A DNA stretch of 64,000 nt, from the NCBI RefSeq assembly GCF_000090795.2, contig NW_003546452.1, positions 17,330-81,329 on the forward strand. Direction: 5' to 3'. Made by a program: the position numbers and the translations under genes. This DNA is from Amphimedon queenslandica (lineage: Eukaryota; Porifera; Demospongiae; Haplosclerida; Niphatidae). The notes beneath the pieces are model-generated. The model worked only from the letters and a program-made list of their open reading frames with translations. It made no database searches and was not told the DNA's origin. This document shows, one piece after another, positions 62,101 to 64,000 of the stretch; the first letter of the stretch is position 1; every line of letters starts with the position of its first letter.

Positions 62101-64000
62101 AGTATATAGCAAACCTCAAAATATTTGATAAGGTTTGGTGGATTATGCTCTAAATTGCTCTATTATGCTATGCTGCAATTCTGAGGAGAAGCTTTATTTA
62201 TATGAATTTCATCATAATAACCCAAAAATGTGAGCTTAGTTCGGCAAGTCATCCAATTATGAAGTTCTTGAGTATACTGGGAACAATAGTAGCTGTTTAA
62301 ACAATAAAACACAGTCAATTTAATGAATGCAAGAGCCTGTTCATTGCATTTCTCAATACATTTTTTCAAAATTCTCTTTATAGCCCTATTATGCTTACAT
62401 TATGCTTATGCATTGGGGTCCTATTAAAATGTATGTTCAAAATTATGCTAGCTGGCATAATCCGCCAAGGCCTACATGAAACATTAGACCTACAAAAATA
62501 ACCCTCTATATGGTATGTGATAAATAATTATTAAGAATATTTAAATTATTTATGAATAATTCTGTTTGATGCTAAAGATATGAATGAGGCTTCCAAATCC
62601 TATGGAGACTACTACAACGAAACACCACATGAATACATTATTTTGCTTGAGCCTGATTCACCACTTGTCATGTCTCATGACTATATGTTTAAAACCAATA
62701 ATTAATCACTTCCTATGAGGTGTTTATGGAATTTGTATAATTGTGAGGAACTAAGCTGTCCTATCTAAGTATTTGCTCTAGTTCGGCGAAGCCCGCTAGA
62801 GTATGTATGTCTGTACATGTATGTCACCCCTATTTATTCGTATAAAAAATTTCCACTTTTTTAACAACCTGACTTTAATCTTTATTGAAAAGTGATCATT
62901 CTTGACCTTGCAAGTTGCAAGTCACTTAAGTCAGCAAAATAAGTAAATATTGCTTTCCAAATACAGCAAGGAACATTAAAAAAAGCAAGTATGCTGCAAT
63001 TGCAAAAAATCTGAAGTAAAATGACAGCTGCAACTTGCAAAGCCTGTACAACTACTGACATAAGCTTATTTGCTACAGAATGTGATGAATTTTATAGAAA
63101 AAATTCATATTTTAAACTAAGATAACTTTATCAAGATCTATTGAATGTTTAGACTTTAGGATATAGCGTGGCTACATACAAGGTTAAGCCCTTTAATGTT
63201 CTACATTCATCTAGTTATAATAAGTTACAACAATGCCAATAGATCGTACTTCTTTGAGTCTGCTGTGAACAATTTGATAAATGTAGTCTCTTTCAGTGTT
63301 GCTATCCAATTTTCCGAAATCATACACTAGTGCTTTTAAACTATCAGGAATTTTTAGTACTCTATAAACCAAGTCTCTTAATGGTATTTCTCCTGTGACA
63401 AAACATAGATACATTGAGTGACAACTAATATTGTAATTTTACCTATTTACCTAATTTTTCAGTTGCTCTTGAAGGCTCTTTGTCTCTCCATCCAAGGCCA
63501 GCACCTTTCAATTGTTTTATCATGGCTTCTGAATGGCTATAAGTTTAAATATTTTGATCATTAATTTAATAACAGTTGTTATACCGTCTATAAGGATTGC
63601 AAGCTGCTACAAACTTTAGAAAAGGTGGTACTGGTTTGCCTCTGCATTTTCCATCACACATAATCTCTTTAATCAAACTGATAACATCACTAGTGTTAGC
63701 TTCATCAAAGAATACTACAGTATCAACTTTCTCCTTTCTGTTCTTTTTTAATGCTTCAAATTCAGCCTCTTCTAAGCATTTTATTACATCATCTTCTGTT
63801 GTACCTCCATGAATCTGTAATACAATCAAGTTAAGTACAGTACTTGAACATCACCTTTATAATAAACATGTTCTTGATATTTTTGTCATAAGCAGCCACT
63901 TTACACATAAAGCGAATGAGATGAGTCTTACCACAGCCTGTTTCCCCCATTAATACAACAGGAATCTGACACCTAGAGGGTTGTATGCTATTTAGATCCA
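47129..64000 (-). CDS. RNF213-like giant AAA+ ubiquitin ligase (5' end off window)
   Basis: A very long minus-strand gene of many small exons, ending LKSY with TAG at 47129-47131. In protein order the visible part is: AAA module with MGETGCGKTHLIRF (about 63960) and VVFFDEANTSDV (about 63700); second AAA module with FLVGKPGSSKSLAK (about 60620) and VVVLDEVGLAEASPYLPL (about 60360), then DPAKMNRGILVRRSEPS and EFFGLRDYYRYVL; LIFGSSFPKDRDFAQVCRNI and INRLEKH-like VNRLEKHFINN; VLIVHLPRKCDNTDFVSFQE; the E3 shell (FPFSWIIYEYI, SCWNFFVDVLLNFC); an RZ zinc finger (53220-53357); and a helical C-terminal domain. In vertebrates RNF213 is a dynein-like AAA ring and E3 ligase that ubiquitylates proteins and bacterial LPS. 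The RING expected between VVMKEM and DKTDQISIKESC is absent. No stop or frameshift was noticed in the exons read. Confidence 0.9.
47664..49504. mobile_element. hAT-like nonautonomous DNA element in an RNF213-like intron
   Basis: The left end CAGACCTGGGGTCAAAATAC and the right end GTATTTGACCCCAGGTCAG are inverted repeats, continuing into AATTGTAATTG-rich subterminal DNA on both sides. Flanking 8-mers AACTAGAT and TATTAGAT agree at six of eight positions, as an aged hAT-type duplication would. The interior, 1.8 kb, has no transposase. A 312-bp open frame near 47755-48066 has no recognised domain. It also contains an inverted copy of the dispersed repeat (48880-49200). Confidence 0.7.
50815..52020. 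other. Long intron with dispersed repeats
   Basis: No exon seen between about 50815 and 52020. It carries a 22-bp direct repeat (ACAAAATTAGGGGCAAGGTT twice, near 50862-50902) and plus-oriented monomers of the dispersed repeat at about 51290-51680. Confidence 0.55.
53220..53357 (-). other. RZ-type zinc finger of the RNF213-like protein
   Basis: Two small exons (53357-53323 and 53281-53220) join in frame to give CTKGHKFPSTMVDISCPECG. The Cys-x3-His and Cys-x2-Cys ligand pairs match the RZ finger of vertebrate RNF213, which is essential for LPS ubiquitylation. The loop between the pairs is about 10 residues, against about 15 in the human protein as I remember it. Confidence 0.75.
55090..55486 (-). 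other. Intron at the position of the missing RING
   Basis: A 397-bp intron with GTAAGT donor (55486-55481) and TAG acceptor (55092-55090). The exon before it ends LIAVEDVVMKEM and the exon after begins DKTDQISIKESCWNFFVDV. In vertebrate RNF213 the RING lies between the corresponding segments. No reading frame in the intron shows paired cysteines. Confidence 0.7.
60250..60665 (-). other. Second AAA module of the RNF213-like protein
   Basis: Walker A GKPGSSKS within RIPLFLVGKPGSSKSLAKTI (about 60655-60600) and Walker B VVVLDEVG (about 60362-60340) lie in adjacent exons, as in the AAA4 module of RNF213. Both nucleotide-binding motifs look intact. Confidence 0.8.
61388..61590. mobile_element. 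Degraded MITE related to the next element
   Basis: AATGCAACAAAAAATTTTTG near 61401-61420 pairs with AAAAATTATTTGTTGCATA near 61555-61573. The interior block GCTTGCAAACAGCACCACGT is shared with GCTTGCAGTCTGCACCATGT in the element at 61746-61912. Ends are approximate. In an RNF213-like intron. Confidence 0.65.
61746..61912. mobile_element. TA-flanked MITE
   Basis: Ends CAGTATACCTGTT and AACAGGTATATGG with TA on each side (61744-61745, 61913-61914). 167 bp, noncoding. Same family as the neighbouring copy to the left. Confidence 0.8.
62131..62471. mobile_element. MITE with GGATTATGC inverted ends
   Basis: AGGTTTGGTGGATTATGCTC at the left pairs with GGCATAATCCGCCAAGGCC at the right (62453-62471), with TA on both sides. 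About 341 bp. A 68-codon open frame inside has no recognisable domain. With the two elements above it enlarges the 1.9 kb intron 61285-63228, in which I see no exon. Confidence 0.7.
63566..64000 (-). other. First visible AAA module of the RNF213-like protein
   Basis: Walker A MGETGCGKTHLIRFMCKV near 63955-63900, then IHGGTTEDDVIKCLEEAEF, Walker B DTVVFFDEANTSDV and the sensor region FLKFVAACNPYRR. These are the diagnostic AAA3 motifs of RNF213. The upstream part of the protein is off the right edge. Confidence 0.85.

Noticed and set aside
1-64000. tRNA, rRNA or snRNA genes
   Set aside because: I saw no cloverleaf boxes A/B or rRNA-like conserved blocks, though a covariance-model scan was not possible.

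Overview
The window looks like nuclear DNA from a sponge, most likely a demosponge of the Amphimedon kind. The genes are animal genes (adhesion GPCR, RNF213-like ubiquitin ligase, histidase, Death domain). They are cut into many small exons by very short AT-rich introns, packed head-to-head and tail-to-tail, and surrounded by TACATG-rich AT sequence with many small inverted-repeat elements. The organism call is inference; no ribosomal or mitochondrial marker is present.

Layout. 1-1022: part of a methylcrotonoyl-CoA carboxylase beta-subunit gene (minus). 1655-3066: decayed 3' end of a USP47-like deubiquitinase (plus). 3892-6264: histidyl-tRNA synthetase (minus), head-to-head with histidine ammonia-lyase at 6512-9627 (plus). 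9628-13913: gene-free AT-rich DNA with MITEs and dispersed repeats. 13914-18145: a 4.2 kb DNA transposon with 3-bp TAA target duplication and a DDE transposase I cannot assign. 18213-21395: a CR1/L2-like LINE running into a 10-N gap. 22009-30806: three tandem copies of an AIG1-like P-loop GTPase, each disabled differently, in duplicated noncoding DNA.

31079-35376 (minus) is a TPR-CHAT caspase-like protease. It is head-to-head, across 144 bp, with a Death-DUF4384 gene at 35521-38356 (plus). An adhesion GPCR with an Ig/FN3/EGF ectodomain follows (38522-46872, minus), then the 3' three-quarters or so of a giant RNF213-like gene (47129 to the right edge, minus), whose introns carry a hAT-like element and several MITEs.

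How the genes may fit together. HisRS and histidase use the same amino acid from one shared promoter region. The GTPases, TPR-CHAT protease, Death-DUF4384 protein and RNF213-like protein all belong to families linked to innate immunity or regulated cell death. The CHAT/Death-DUF4384 pair is the best candidate for an undescribed system. The RNF213-like protein keeps its AAA modules and RZ finger, but an intron lies exactly where the RING should be.
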